A stretch of 64,000 nt of DNA from Cylicocyclus nassatus (GCA_958299035.1 CATQJL010000112.1:49000941-49064940); one strand, 5' to 3'; positions 10,985 through 23,427 are shown, counted from the stretch's first letter. Notes: generated by a model not told the origin, from the sequence alone. Numbers and translations: made by a program.

Positions 10985-11907
10985 AGTTGATGCATAATTC
11001 CTGCACCAAAATAGGCACAAACGGAAATAATCCGGAATAATCCTATACCCCAAATAGATTTCGATATATCATTAGATAGCGCAAACCTAGCTCTACAAGG
11101 TATTGCATAAAGTTTTGCAACAGCTTTGATCCAAGCGAATTTCTGAGCCGAACTGAAAAAAACCATGCGTCCGAGAACCTTAAGAGAAATTAAAACAAAT
11201 TTGTAACTCCGTTGAAAAAACTCCTACAAAAATTCTTCTTTCTCACGCGTAGACATTCCACGTAAGACATTTATCTATGCGGTTGCTGTATTTTTTTCTC
11301 AGCTAGACTATGAGAAAAAGAAGTTTTTCATGTTCTTGCCAAATTAGTGTTGAGATGTTCTAGCACTAACAGTTGTATAGTACATGCCCTTAGCAATGAA
11401 ACTTCACATTTTCAGCCTTTTAGAGCTGCTAGTTTACGAGAGATGACGAATCTAGCTTTCCTCATCCAAATTTTTCTTGCCTAATTGCTAAAAATTCGAT
11501 ATTTCTCGTGAACCAGCTGCTGTAAAGAGCTGAAAATTCACACTCATGTTTCTAATGTCCTATAGTATACAACTGTCAGGGCTAGACATCTCAGCGTTGT
11601 TTTGAAAAAAAACATGAAAAACTTTGTTTTCCCATTTCTAGCTGAGAGAAAAATACAGCAACTGCATGGAGAGACGTCTTATAAGAAATGAAATGGCTTT
11701 CAATTTTTTCTTGGTTTTTTGGCGCGCTTGGATCTCTTTAGTTTTTGCCCTCAATCCTCGCTCGGATCAAAGCTGCTGCAGAACTTTAAGCACTGTTTTG
11801 TAGAGCTAGATTTGCTCTATATAATGAAGTATCGAAATCTATCTGAGATATAGGATTATTCCGGATGCGGTCTGCACCTATTATGGTGCAGGAATTATGC
11901 ATCAACC
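10985..11907. mobile_element. mariner-type foldback MITE, AGTTGATGCATAATTCC family
   Basis: TA at 10983-10984 and 11908-11909 flank AGTTGATGCATAATTCCTGC and its complement GCAGGAATTATGCATCAACC. The interior is nearly palindromic throughout; for example CTGTATTTTTTTCTCAGCTAG near 11288 pairs with CTAGCTGAGAGAAAAATACAG near 11640. It is 923 bp with no transposase. The Helitron pair inserted immediately beside its TA. Confidence 0.8.
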
Positions 11908-11909
11908 TA

Positions 11910-13600
11910 ATTGAGTAATGGTAGGGACTTCAAGAAGTCTAGGATAGACAGCCATATTTTGCCTCGGAAAATAGACGAAACAAGTTTAAAGCTTTTACAC
12001 TAGATTAATCAAAGTCACAGACTTTAGATATGGATTACACCTTACTGTAATGCTCAATTAATGAGTAGTATTTTCCCGTAACAACTGTCTTTCCAAAGAA
12101 TGTAATGGTACCCTAAAACTCAAAAAGCTTGCAAAAAATTCGTAGTAAAATCAGCAAGAGTGAAAACGCTATGCAGTTTTCCACAATTTTAGGGGAATTT
12201 TGGCAGACGGCTTTTTTCACAGTGATTCTATTCTATTCTCTCCAAAGTACCCATTAATTGGGCTGTTGTTTTCCTAGCAGACTGAAAGTGCCATTCGATA
12301 AAGCGAAGCAAGCTTTACGAAAAGTTCACCAAAGATACCACCTTAGTTGTTATCCAGTTAAAATTTGGAGCCAAAAACCAAATTTTAAAAATTGGATCTC
12401 CTTCCAAAAATTTTTCATGAACTTCGAACTTTCCTATACAATATACAAATAGCCCAAAAATGTATTTGGTGGATTTTTTGAGGCTCAAAATTGAAAAACA
12501 AAGTGCTGTGAGAATGGCAAAATGCCCTTTTTCCATTTTTCATGTAACCCGGTAAAGTATAAAAGACAGGGTAAAGCTTGCTCAGTAAGGCTTGTAGTAT
12601 ACAATGACATATGTTGGGAGGAGCTGAGGGGGGGGGGGCATTTTTGAAGTATTTTATTTCGCTTTCTATGTGCGGAAAAATCCAGTTAAGACATATACGA
12701 GACTACTATGTGCCTACTTTATAACGACCAAGTTGGAGGTCCGTAGAAATCTTTCTCGCAAAAATCATTTATTAAATGAGAAAATTTTTTCGATTTTTGG
12801 CTTCAAATTCCGCATGGAATGCGAATCTTTTATAGTCGCTTTGCAGAGCTTGATCTGTTCTATCGAATGATGTCCTAGGTTTACTACGAAAACAAAAACA
12901 GCTCGAGTTATTCAAAAAAGTTTACTTTCGAGACAACCTATCGCATGCCGAAACTTTCTACCGCCATCCTACAGTAATGAACAGCGATATAAGTTGAAGC
13001 TGAATTACAGAATGATATTTAAAGATGGGAGAAAGATGTTAGCAAGAGAAATATTAGCAACTGAACAGTTTGCACAATTATTGGGACACTGTAGTCTGGC
13101 GACCTAACGTTATACTACAAGGGGCAGTTTTGTCGCGCCCTCGCGCCATTCGAAGTATTTTTGCAAATCTTGAGTTTCGCACATGCGGTATCTGTTTCCA
13201 ATCTTATTTTTTCGGTAATCATTTCTTTGGTTGTCTCAAGCTTTGATATAGTTTTGTGGCGTGATTGAATCAGCTGCTACTTACTAACTAATTCAGATGT
13301 TGTTGCGGGATGTTGCACTTTGCATTTTACAGGGCATATGTTTTATATAAGCTACTAGTGAGACTATGTTTCTTTCCATATGCTCTCAGGTTGCGCTTCT
13401 TTTGGATCGCATTTCATACATACGAATAAAAAAATAAAGATAAGCCAGACGGACATGAAGTAGATTGAGCGGTTTTTGAAGATCTTCACTCTATCCCGAT
13501 GACGAGAGAACCGCATACGCAAAATTCAGGCAATTTTTAACTTATTTATGAAAGTGTGTCTCTTGCGTCAGGCGCAGTGGTATAACGCTCATCCCCCATG
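11910..13600. other. Intergenic, nothing recognised
   Basis: A possible orphan mariner-like terminus (AGTTTACTTTCGAGACAACC) lies near 12920-12945, with no partner visible. A run of ten or more G occurs near 12630. No gene is supported. Confidence 0.4.
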
Positions 13601-13746
13601 TACCCTATTTTCAAGTGTATAAGCCGCGATGTGGTCCTCGCTCACATCGACCAAGCCGAACAGGGCTCGGCACGAGCTGGCACCAGGAAAATTTCAAAAG
13701 GAATTCCCGTTTGATCTTGAAAATTTTGTACAAAGTTCCCTTTGAC

Positions 13747-15137
13747 CTGATTTAAAGACACGTTCTTTGAACAAAATTGTGAGCCAGTTGCTGTCTAGGG
13801 TACCAGCACACTTACCCAACTCGCAAAGATTCATCGAAAATCTTTACAACGCCAAGCTTGATACGAGCGCTGTTATAGAGTCGTTTGACGTAACATCACT
13901 CTATACTGATGTGCAGAATGACCAGGCTTTACAAGCGTTGTCGGAATTGTTGGATAAGTATGCGAATACCACAAATATGTTTGGACTTGGCAAAGTGCGC
14001 ACGATGGCTCATATTAGCGAATGCCTGAAATGCAACATCTTCAGATGGTCTGGGACATACTATTCCCAGATACGCGGACTAGCTATGAGCCAAAGACTGG
14101 CGCCAGTCTTCGCTATTTGTTTTATGAGCAAAATTGAGGAACCGGTGTTAGCTCGTACGCCTCTGATGTACTGCCGCTACATCGACGACTGCTGTGTCAT
14201 TACATCAACACAGTCCGAAATGGACGAGTGTTTTAAAATCATGAACCAGCAGTCGCAGTACATCAGACTCACACGCGAAAAACCGAACGACGGTTGGCTG
14301 CCATATCTCAACGCACAGGTGAATTTATCCAATGGCATTGTTAAGGTAAAATGGTACCGCAAGGAAAGCTCTAAGAACATCATAATAAATGTCAAGTCCG
14401 CACATCCTGCATCGGTAAAACGCGCAGTTGTCACCAATATGTACAAGACGGCCATGCAGATGTGCTCTGGGGAGAAAGAACGCTGCGAATCCCGAAATTT
14501 GGCTTCTCGAATTGCTTGCAGTAATGGCTACCATGACTTACCTCGTTGTCGACAATCTAGGAATGGTGCCAGCATTCATAGTACCAACAAGCTCCCACTT
14601 TGCCTTCCCTTCATCTCGGATAAGATTACCGCGGCGTTTCAGCAATGCATTTTTCGGGCCCAGTTGCAGAATGATGCTGTTTTAGTTAACATCCCCAACG
14701 AAAATATCAAAAAGCAGCTAGTCCGAAATAGGCTCTACGACCGATACTGTACAACAGAGCAATGCATAGTATGCCCGCACGGTAGAGTTGGGGACTGTGC
14801 AAAAGTGGGAGTCGTTTATCAAATCGAATGCCTTGACTGCAAAGCAATATACATAGGAGAGACGGGTAGAGTTTTGAGTATTCGCATGAAAGAACACTTG
14901 GCCGATAAAAGACGCAGAAATTTGGGCTCGGCACTCGGCAGGCATAGAGACGCGCAGCACGGTGGAGAAGATTTCGATGTCAAGTGCAAAGTTCTTGCGT
15001 ATGAAACAGAGATCTCGGCTAGAATAGCTTTGGAAGCATTCTGGATTACTAGCAAGAATCCTGAGTTGAACAATAAGAACGAGTGTTTACCAATAACTAG
15101 TGACTTCCTCCCGTTCTTATCGTTATGTGATCTATAA
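13747..15137 (+). CDS. Penelope-like element RT plus GIY-YIG endonuclease (5'-truncated, frame open)
   Basis: The protein copies RNA and cuts the target for retroelement insertion. The frame is open without a break from about 13747 to the TAA at 15137 (about 460 codons). The apparent start at 13767 is a TTG inside the reverse transcriptase, so the element lost its 5' part. Visible blocks are FDVTSLYTDVQN near residue 40, GLAMSQRLAPVFAICFMSKI near 104, the catalytic YIDDCCV near 135, then a cysteine pair CIVCPHGRVGDC near 335 and the GIY-YIG signature VVYQIECLDCKAIYIGETGR near 350. A conserved tail WITSKNPELNNKNEC follows. RT plus C-terminal GIY-YIG places it in the EN-containing Penelope group. 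Frame integrity suggests a fairly young copy, though it cannot be autonomous. A hammerhead-like motif follows at 15348. Confidence 0.88.
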
Positions 15138-15347
15138 CTGTAGATCTTGGTGTATCTACAGTATGATTCACTCGTCTGCCGCGACTGCCTTTTTCCGGTG
15201 CAGACTACTCGAGTTGCAGTGGTCTTCCGGTATGTCCTCTACACTGACATTTTATTTGGTAGCGAGATTGTGAGAAGGTCGAAAACTAGCAGAGTTGGAG
15301 GAAACGCTTGGTGGTCTGGAATTACGGATAACACTTAGAACCATTCA

Positions 15348-15386
15348 GGCCTCTGAGGAAGACGAAAGGCGTCGAAACGTAAGGCC
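15348..15386 (+). ncRNA. Hammerhead-ribozyme-like motif in PLE 3' flank
   Basis: GGCCT pairs with AGGCC across CTGAGGA, a 4-bp stem GACG/CGTC, and GAAACGTA. This matches the hammerhead core CUGANGA...GAAA with a very short third helix. One extra base lies between CUGAGGA and the stem, which is not canonical. Hammerheads are known in flanking repeats of Penelope-like elements. Cleavage activity is unproven. Confidence 0.55.
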
Positions 15387-16501
15387 GTGATTGAAAAAAA
15401 ATAAAGACCACTTCTCAAACTTGTACGGCACAAAAGAAATTTGAACTTACGACACATGCCAATGTTTCATGAAAACGGGACTTGGAAGACACGTTATCAT
15501 TTTTAGAATATGTAAAACTATGTAGTAGAGCTTTCGTGCATGCTGATTTCATGTAACAACATTTCACAGCTTTCTGAGCTTTTTAAGTAGTTGAATCACA
15601 TTTTGAGAAGCAGAAAAAGCCCATTTTCGACTGCGGAGCAGAGAGAGTAAATTTCGGATGGCTATAAAACGCTGAAAAGAAAATATTATGAAAATTCTTT
15701 GTATGTAAACTTCTGTAGATACAGTGTAGATGCATTTTATGTAAAAGAAACTATGAAAACTTATGTGAGCAAAGTGTAAGTGTCGGTGCCAGCTCAGCTG
15801 GCACCCAGCTGGCACGGTGCCAGCTAATTCAGAAAAAAGTTCGGCACAGCTTTCATTCTCATAAGTTTTCCTAAATTTTTGGGCCATAGCAGTTCGGGTC
15901 CTCCAACGCTCATTCACACACCAAATTTGGTGTCACACTATTGCGTTTTGGCTGAAAACAAGCCCTTTGTTTGTTCGATGAAGGCATTCTTGTGGCTCTT
16001 CTTCGCCCCGAACCCGGGAAGACGATATCCTCTTTGCTTTCCGTCCCAAAAACAATATCCAGCTTGACCCGATGCAAGCTGTGACGAGTCCTGACGCGAA
16101 CACATCATAGGACCTCGCAACCAAAGGACCCTACAGCGTGCTGCGTATCGCCTGAAAGAGGCATAAGGATCGCTTCTCAAAACACAATAAAGCGGCTGAA
16201 CAGCTCGTGAAATTTGAAAAAGTGCGGCCTATACACCTGAAAATAGGGTAGTATAAATCATTCGGAACAAATTTCGTTTCTAAGGTATTCGAAGTTTCAC
16301 CATGTATAAAATTGATGAAGGGCTTATAGGTATTAGCTGTAAAAGGATAGAAAAAATCCTTTCAGTTTGCGGCTAGCACATATGCAGCATTCTCTCGTAA
16401 GAATATTTTTAGAACTGGAGGTGATATGGTAAGTTAGCACATCTCAATAAGTACTGAAAGCTAAAGATTGGAAGCGTTTTGGAAGATTTTTATGCCAAAT
16501 A

Positions 16502-16805
16502 CACAGGGTGTCCCAAAAGTATGTATACACTGTTTGGTCATCAATATCTCTGTTGTCTAGAAGTCTTTTGCCTGCCTTCAGGTACCGTTTTGTAGACCAA
16601 GCTTCAACTTAAATTGTACAGGAGCGGATCAAATATCTTCGTTCACTACTGCAAGATTACAATGAAGGCGGTCAGTGACTCGTTCTAAACCGTAAATTTA
16701 CGTTAACCTCACTCTACAGAATGATACCTTATAATAGGCAAAATATTCTTTGGAAAGAAAAATATTAACGATCAAACAGTGTATACATACTTTTGGGACA
16801 CCCTG
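16502..16805. mobile_element. 304-bp MITE with GGGTGTCCCAAAAGTATG ends
   Basis: The 5' end reads ACAGGGTGTCCCAAAAGTAT and the 3' end is its complement, with arms of about 38 bp extending through GTATACACTGTTTG. TA lies at 16500-16501 and 16806-16807. Related single ends (GGGACATCCTGTATATTTCG, GGGCACCCTGTACATTTCG) occur at 46081 and 46601. No coding capacity. Confidence 0.75.
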
Positions 16806-16961
16806 TATGAGTTAAGAGAGATTTTTGACGCTTTCTTAAAACTAGGTGGACCATCTTAGAGCTGCACATACTCATCGAAAATCACCGTCAAAAAGGGTAG
16901 AGCCAGGATCAAGAGTGGGTGTGGCACGCCACAATTGGAGGATCGTATAAGGTGTCAAAAA

Positions 16962-17008
16962 GGCAAGAGGAGTCGTAATTGAGTAAATAAATTACGTCTC
17001 CTCTTGCC
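16962..17008. repeat. Hairpin, 19-bp stem and 9-nt loop
   Basis: GGCAAGAGGAGTCGTAATT (16962-16980) pairs with AATTACGTCTCCTCTTGCC (16990-17008) with a single mismatch. It lies 5 bp from a longer hairpin. Possible structured RNA or transposon terminus; nothing decides between them. Confidence 0.7.
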
Positions 17009-17013
17009 GATCC

Positions 17014-17087
17014 TTGTATTTTCATAATTGGGTTACCTGAACGAAGCGCCAACACTTCGTTCAGGCAACCCAATTATGAAAATACAA
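17014..17087. repeat. Long hairpin, 33-bp stem and 8-nt loop
   Basis: Arms at 17014-17046 and 17055-17087 are complementary over 33 positions with one mismatch. The loop is CGCCAACA. The arms start TTGTATTTTCATAATTGGG. Near-perfect pairing implies recent origin or selection. Length and loop size would suit a pre-miRNA or a miniature foldback. Confidence 0.75.
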
Positions 17088-17109
17088 ACAGCCAAGTTCC
17101 CTGCCATCG

Positions 17110-18640
17110 TACACCTATACCGTAACATGATAAAGGGACTCTACAAAGCATCATGAGTACTATAACTGGCATGTCAGATAATCCAAGTTTGTGCGAATTC
17201 TGAAGTTTGCAAGTGCTGAGCCACCTCAGTGAAGTGGTCATTTTTGAAAATGACTATCTTTATTTCAAAAATGACCTAATTACCTCTTTTGGCAATAAAT
17301 ACGAAGCACTACTCCTTGTCTACTTACCTCATGATCAGATATCTTTTAAAAAAATCTACAAAGTAAGGATTTGAATCCGAAAATCCTCTTTTTTCCTATT
17401 ATTGATGGCTGCATTTTCACCAACTGTTACTCACAAGGGAATGGTCAAAATTTGGAGTAACCAATCCCAGCAAGCCTATACCATTGAACACTCCATGGAG
17501 GGCTGATTACATATCCACTTTTGATATCTGCTTATCGGTCTTTTGCACGAAATTATGGCCTCCAATTCCTTCGTGGGCTGCCGCGCGATATAAAATACTT
17601 GTCGCCCTAGACGAAGCTAAAAGTCAAGCTGGACGCAAATCGCAATGGTAAGTGTGCAGAGTCATAGGGTAAGCCCGAATTTTGTTTGCAGGTTCCTTTT
17701 AGATTCCTTTTAGTTGATACTCTTTTGCAACCCATTCCCATATCTGTGTTGTTAGCGCGAAGTACCTAACGCGGTCAAATGGTAATTTAATATCTAAAGA
17801 CGTTGAAAACTCATATTCTTTATTATTCAGACTCTCTTGAGAATTGAGGGTGATCATGGTGAAAGCAAGAATAGAAATGTTGATGAATAGGAATGCAAGA
17901 ACGAACAGAAGCAAGCAGCAAGAAAGAGGAAGCTGAAAGTACTCTGCGCTTGCACTCTCAAAAGAAAAAAGGAAGTTTTTTCCTTAGATGTTGAATTATG
18001 TTTTTTTTTTCGCGTTAGGGACTTCGCGCTAACACTGCAGATATTGGCAATGGGTTGCAAAAGAATAGCAAGCAAAAGGAATCGGACTTGCAAACCAAAC
18101 CCGCAGCTTTCATCTATGACTCTGCACAACTACCACTGCGCTTTGCGTCCAGCTTGACTTCTAGCTTCGTCTAGCTGGGTGAAGAATTATTATTGTCCAT
18201 AACCCGCGGCTGCCGATGACGAAATCGGGTCATAATTTCGTGTAAAAAGCCGATAAGCAGATACCGAGAGCGGATATATAACAAGCCCTTCATGGAGTGA
18301 CCAATGATGTAGGGCTTGCTGGGATTGGCCACTTCGAGTTTTGACCATTCCCTTGTGAGTGCTATTTGGTGAAATTAAAGCCATCAACAACGAAAAATGG
18401 GGAAAACAAATTTTATTGGCCTCTAATACCACAATTTGAAGGGTTTTTTAAGCGGCATATCTGAAAGGCAAAGAATGAGTAGTGTTTTGTATTGAGTGCC
18501 AAAAGAGGTGGTATGTTCACCTTTGCAACAAAGTTTATCATTTTCGACAATGACCATTTCACCCATGGCTCCATAGTTGTAAACTTCAGAACTCCATAAG
18601 GGTTATTGGGCATGCTAATTATGGATACATTACTCGTTAT
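17110..18640. repeat. Large imperfect inverted repeat, about 1.5 kb
   Basis: The left arm (about 17110-17790) recurs inverted on the right (about 18005-18640). Examples are AAGTCAAGCTGGACGCAAA near 17620 against TTTGCGTCCAGCTTGACTT near 18142, and TTTTGCAACCCATTCCCATA near 17720 against TATTGGCAATGGGTTGCAAAAG near 18040. The unique spacer is about 215 bp (17790-18005). No transposase is present, so it looks like an old foldback element. Confidence 0.65.
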
Positions 18641-19347
18641 GTTTGGTAGGGCCTTTGAGTTATGCCTATCTTAGGAGTGCAGTAGTTCTGAAGATCCTTA
18701 TGAAACGATAAATAGGGGTTGTTTCTAGCGATCGAGTGCCACAGCTCTTACCTTGATCCTGGGTAGGGCAACAAGTCTTTGTAAGTAATACCCCGCCAAC
18801 TCTTTTAATGCGAAAGCAGGTTGGTTCTGCACACTGATGCTGTAATTTAGTAGAGGAAAGCCTTTTGAGACTAGGTCGTGTCTGATGTGAAGAAATTATA
18901 CAGGATAACGAGAAGCGGAAACACCAGAAACGCGGTTGACAAACGAAAGTCTCGCAAGCAATGTAGTGGTTAGAAATTGGTGGAGTTCGCTGGTGTAGTA
19001 GCACGCAATAGCTTTGATGGGACTTGGCAAGACAGTTGCAGGAAACTAGATAGCGTTCCGGAGGCAAGACCTTTATGAAGACCAGCAATGTAAGGTGAGC
19101 AGATAATCATGGCGATGCTACTCTAAATGGTGAGAATTCCAAAACTTCATACAGTATGCAGGAATCCGATTTGTTTTTTGATACGTTCAGTTCCTTTTGA
19201 TACATTTTCCAGTTTTATGAGGGTTAAGATATAGCTACCCTATTAAGCAGTAAAAGTCCTTATTCAACTTTGGAATCTTCTCACTTTACGTGAAAAGAGC
19301 ATAAGAATGCCTTCAGGACGTTTGCAAGTGTGTGCTAAACACGTTGA
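18641..19347. other. Intergenic; weak exon-like signal on minus strand
   Basis: A minus-strand stretch about 18890-18753 has a donor-like ATCAAG|GTAAGA and an open frame, but neighbouring splice phases do not fit. I do not call a gene. Confidence 0.3.
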
Positions 19348-20019
19348 CGCTAATTGGGAGCGATATTTACCAATCTCCAACTCGCTGTTCGGGTCTTGAC
19401 AGGCGAGAGCGCCAATCCCCTGATCCCGCCAAACTTCAAAATGTGGTACGATCTGGCAAGTTTGGCCATGTCGGGCACGGCAGTAAGGCCGCAGACCCCA
19501 AACTCGACAGGTAGGGCTGCGCTGCTCAACTGCCGTGCCCGGTATGGTAAAACTTGCCAGATCGGACCATATTCGCCAATATATTTACATTTACATTTAC
19601 ATTTATTCATCCTCAGCGGTTATATACATTTGATACCGCGATGATTCCGCTTACGGCTTGAGTTGGGCGACATCGACTTCGATCGCCTTCGATAGCAGAA
19701 ATTCAATCTTGCTCGTGCCAACCAGCGCATTCTCGTGACGTTGCGATCTTGGTCCATGACTTCTCCACCAAGAGACCTAGTGGACCAGCCACGGTTTCTT
19801 CCACCTTGTCTTCTTGATGCTATCCTTGGCGGATGGTATAGGTCAGAGCTAAAAAGTAGCCGACCGTTTGCGGGAAGGATGAGGAGAGAAGTGATTCGCC
19901 AATATATAGGAGCCCAAATCTTTAGCTTGGTTTCGTGTATCGCGGGCGCCAGTCCGCGTGGGCTGTTACCTGTACAGGAATTTCCTTCCTATATAGGGGA
20001 TTGATAAATATCGCCTTTA
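19348..20019. mobile_element. TIR element of about 670 bp
   Basis: The left end CTAATTGGGAGCGATATTTA matches the complement of the right end TAAATATCGCCTTTAG. An inner inverted pair (GATCTGGCAAGTTTGGCCAT... / ...AAACTTGCCAGATC) lies at 19447-19565. A short (ACATTT)n run occurs at about 19572-19605. No transposase; superfamily uncertain. Confidence 0.55.
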
Positions 20020-20325
20020 GTGTCGTCGCCTCCCCGGTGTACGCTGGGCGGAGCGTTTGCAAACATCCAAACGCGAGACTCAGCAAAACTCTACTGCGAA
20101 GCATGGTTCTTCGTACTCTCTAAATTGCCACATATCCTGTGTGCCCCCAGAAAAGTTCCCATGAGAACCAGCGTGCGTACGTGGTGTGACGCTGCCTTTC
20201 GCTCTTTTTGACACGTTTCTCTTAAAATTTCAACGGAACTGCCCGAGATTAACAAGTTCAAAAGAGCGAAAGGCAGCGAGATGACGTTGTACCTATAGGA
20301 ATCTTGCTGGGGAACAAGTGATATA
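20020..20325. other. Short spacer with a hairpin-forming pair
   Basis: GCTGCCTTTCGCTCTTTTTG near 20190 is matched inverted by CAAAAGAGCGAAAGGCAGCG near 20258. It may be a small foldback. No gene. Confidence 0.4.
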
Positions 20326-20327
20326 TA

Positions 20328-21059
20328 CTAGGGCGAGTCAAAAGTAATGAGACCTTTGTATATCCTCTTAAACCTATTGTCAATTTAGGTAGAATGTAAA
20401 TAGGCAAATGCTCTAAATGGTTTCCGATACGGTTTTTCTTCCTCTTTACAGCAGTCATAATTTCCAACCAAATCATTCCGTAATTGATGAAATATTTGCA
20501 ATAATTTTGGACCTAAAGGGTTGGCCGATTTCTATGGTTTTTTAGACGTGGCAAAAAATTCTAGATATAGTGATTTGATAAGGTGCGCTTGAATACTTTG
20601 CAGAAACAAGGTTTGATAATAAACTGTTTCTGAAGGCTTCTGAATTCGAAAGATTTTAGAGTTTGATGCATTTTTGTTTATGCGATTTTTTGAAATTTTG
20701 AGCCTTTTGGAAAGTGATTTTAGAAAGCCTCAAAATTCTAGTTTTGAAAGACCTAAGAGGTGGTTTGCATCAAGCAGGATTTGCTTTCTATTTAGATAAT
20801 CGAATTTGTTTGAACCCCTCAAACTAAAAGTTCTGAGGATTAGCTAAACTCACTCAAAGGAAAAATGACAGGTTCAAAATTTGGAAAATTTTCTCTACAA
20901 GTAAGAAGTCAACTGGGCCGCTGGCTGCTGAAAAGAGAAAGAAAAGCTACGTATATTATTGTTTAGGGTACTCTTCTATCACTACATTACACTCTACACA
21001 TTTTGCTAAAAGTTTGAAAGGGTGAGCGAAAAGTTTTCATTGCTTTTGACTCAACCTAG
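20328..21059. mobile_element. mariner-type MITE, CTAGGTTGAGTCAAAAG family
   Basis: TA at 20326-20327 and 21060-21061 flank CTAGGGCGAGTCAAAAGTAA and the complement ending TTGACTCAACCTAG. It is 732 bp with no transposase. The terminal form, AGGTTG followed by a purine-rich GAGTCAAAAG, is typical of mariner ends. Confidence 0.75.
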
Positions 21060-21061
21060 TA

Positions 21062-23039
21062 TGCTGTTGTCATACGTGGAAGAGTTGGCGGCGTGAGATT
21101 ACAAAAAACAACTTGCAATAGAGGGTGAACAAGTTCAATAACGTGTCCGAATGTCTGCATCCGCTCAAGTAACTGGGTAGGAGACGATAGCAAGACTGAC
21201 TGAAGTGTGCTGTGAAAGTGCAAAAGTGAACAGAAAACTCTTTGACTGATTCAGTTTTTATGAGCTGACGTCTTTCAACTAAATGACTCCCTGTGTATTG
21301 CAGTAGCCGAATATTTTGAAGGTGCGTACACTTTTGGTAAATCTATACCATTGAATTTGTTCCACACGTATCATACTTACGTCTGCCGTTTCCTCAATTA
21401 ACGAAAAATACCGTGAGTTGCAGAGACTACTTGAAGTGAGGTGTACTTGTCAAGCGTAGTACGATATCCTCGTAATCGATAATCTCAAGTCCGATATTCG
21501 TATGAACCGCTTTCTTGAATATTAGGTTGACTCGAAAATGTGTTAACACCATTCTGAAAAATTTATAGCTTCTCACATTCCGAAGCGTTTGCTTTCCTGA
21601 AATTTTGAACTTGTCTGAAAAAGATAGTCATGCGCTTTACAAAAGCATTTAAGGTACTTTCTTACTCGCAAACACAGCAGCGATAGAAGCTCACGAATAG
21701 AATCTGTAGGTTTGTCAAAAATGTGAACCATGGCCCGGACGAAGATGGCAGGTAGTCCTCTGTGAAGCATTACGCCTTTGCCGCTTTATTTTTGCGATTT
21801 TCCCCTTAATCGCACAAGTGCGTTTTTCGTAAAAGCCGGGACCCGTTTGTTCCTTCAGAATCTAGCAAAGAGGAGAGCAGAAGTCGAAGAGGAAGTCGCC
21901 CCAATGAGCACTCAAGTGTAGAATTCTTGCATTACATGTAAGAACTTTGTACTCCGATCTGCAAGCTCTCAAAGTATTTACGTCAACTCTGCATGAAGCG
22001 AAGCTAAAGTTCACACGTGAGTGCCTCTGTGCTGGCCAGGAAGCAAAGCGGTAGGATTGTGAAAAGAGAGTAATTTATTAGTAACTCTGGAATTTATAAT
22101 ATAAATGCACTTCTTTAAATAAAAGCTGTGGGATACCAGGAAAGAAAAGCTCAATATTTTTATTTTATTTATCACAAATACCTTTTCTCAACATTGTATA
22201 AGCGGCTGCAAATTAGGGTTGTGTTATGTTAACTATAATGACTTCGCTGAGAGATTACTCCCGTGGCCTCAACAGAATTATTTGTGGAAGGCAAGACCTA
22301 CAACATTTGAAGCGAGAAATTAAGAGCGTATGACCGACACGGACACAACTTTCTTTCTTACACTTATATAGCTCTGTATCAGTCACATGCTAGTCCTTCT
22401 TTTAATCGCTTCTATGTAATTAGCTTTGAAGATTTAGATAAAGACAGATTGTAACAAAAAATTTTATTAGTCCTTGAACCAACCCGCAACTCGTGACTCG
22501 TGACTCTAGTGTGTCCGTTGCTTGTGACGAAGTGTGTCGAATAACAATTTGACGATGCTTTCGGAGCTTTCAGATCATTTTGCCAATCGACGTGGGGGAA
22601 GTCTTTGTTTAATCACACAACAATCATTAAATTACCTCAGTCGCATTGCCATCAATTAAATTTTGCAATGCTCAAAACGAATTGAATTTTAAAATATAGT
22701 CAAGACTATTTTGTTACCGAAAAGTTAGATGTCAAAAAATCGTATGTTTTTCAAATAATGTATCGCAGATGCAAATACTTAATTCGCTCAAGGCTTGATG
22801 AAAAAACTCCCAAAATTCTTTTTTTTAATAACATGCTGTGAACTTATGTCTGAACATGTAAATACAAGCCCACGCTATGAAAAGTGGTGTGCATGATGCT
22901 TGTTTTGAGATTACACCAAATACAGTAATAAATTTGGCTTTTTGTTCTACTAAAACGCGAGTATTAACTTCCTTTTGTACTCATTGTTTTCATTTTTTTA
23001 GGGCCATTAGGTCACAATGTGCGTTTCTGTATACATCAT
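21062..23039. other. Intergenic; orphan mariner-like end at about 21525
   Basis: TATTAGGTTGACTCGAAAAT near 21522 resembles a mariner terminus but no partner end was found. Otherwise nothing is recognised in nearly 2 kb. Confidence 0.4.
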
Positions 23040-23400
23040 AACTCGGAACTCCACTCTGCTCATTTTCATCTGAATATAATATTCGGTTAAGGCAAACGTT
23101 TCGTAAACGAATTTCAGCCAGTAAGCCGATTCTGATTTCTGAAGTGAGTCGCTGATTTGATGACAATACTTTTATCCAGAAGAGTTAAGTGGTTTTTTTT
23201 AGTGATGCAAAGAATAATTATTGGATCATCTGTTTAGTGTCATTGAGGATCATTCACGGCAAGCTCCTTAGCGATTGCTAACAGATTGCATCGAAAATTT
23301 GTTTCGATGACGTTTTAATCATTTTTGCTTCTCTACTGTACAGGACAGCATAATATGTGCTCAAACCCTTTGCTATCACTTTGAAGGCAGTAATCATGTA
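23040..23400 (+). repeat. Dispersed repeat R, copy 1
   Basis: This matches 48600-48870 (same orientation) and the split copy at 52980-54030 (inverted). Shared landmarks include GGCAAACGTTT, ATCTGTTTAGTGTCATTG and GGCAAGCTCCTTAGCGATTG. It lies directly upstream of a PLE. No coding potential; class unknown. Confidence 0.65.
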
Positions 23401-23427
23401 AGATAAAGGTAAATTACTTTACTTTCA

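Larger units (their letters stand above)
13603..16248. mobile_element. TA-flanked composite TIR element enclosing a PLE
   Basis: TA at 13601-13602 and 16249-16250 flank CCCTATTTTCAAGTGTATAA and its complement TATACACCTGAAAATAGGG. This is the same terminal family as 690-1379, but the copy is 2646 bp because it contains a Penelope-like element. Inside the ends lie GCTGGCACC-type motifs: GGCTCGGCACGAGCTGGCAC near 13656 and a cluster of GGTGCCAGCT/AGCTGGCACC near 15786-15825, facing opposite ways. No TIR-element transposase is present. Confidence 0.75.

Noticed and set aside
17699..17914. Minus-strand frame starting with a hydrophobic leader (LLFVLAFLFINISILAF)
   Set aside because: The apparent start is TTG, it lies in the spacer and arm of a foldback, and no splice partner was found.
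18753..18890. Minus-strand exon with GTAAGA donor
   Set aside because: Neighbouring exon phases do not match and upstream frames contain stops.
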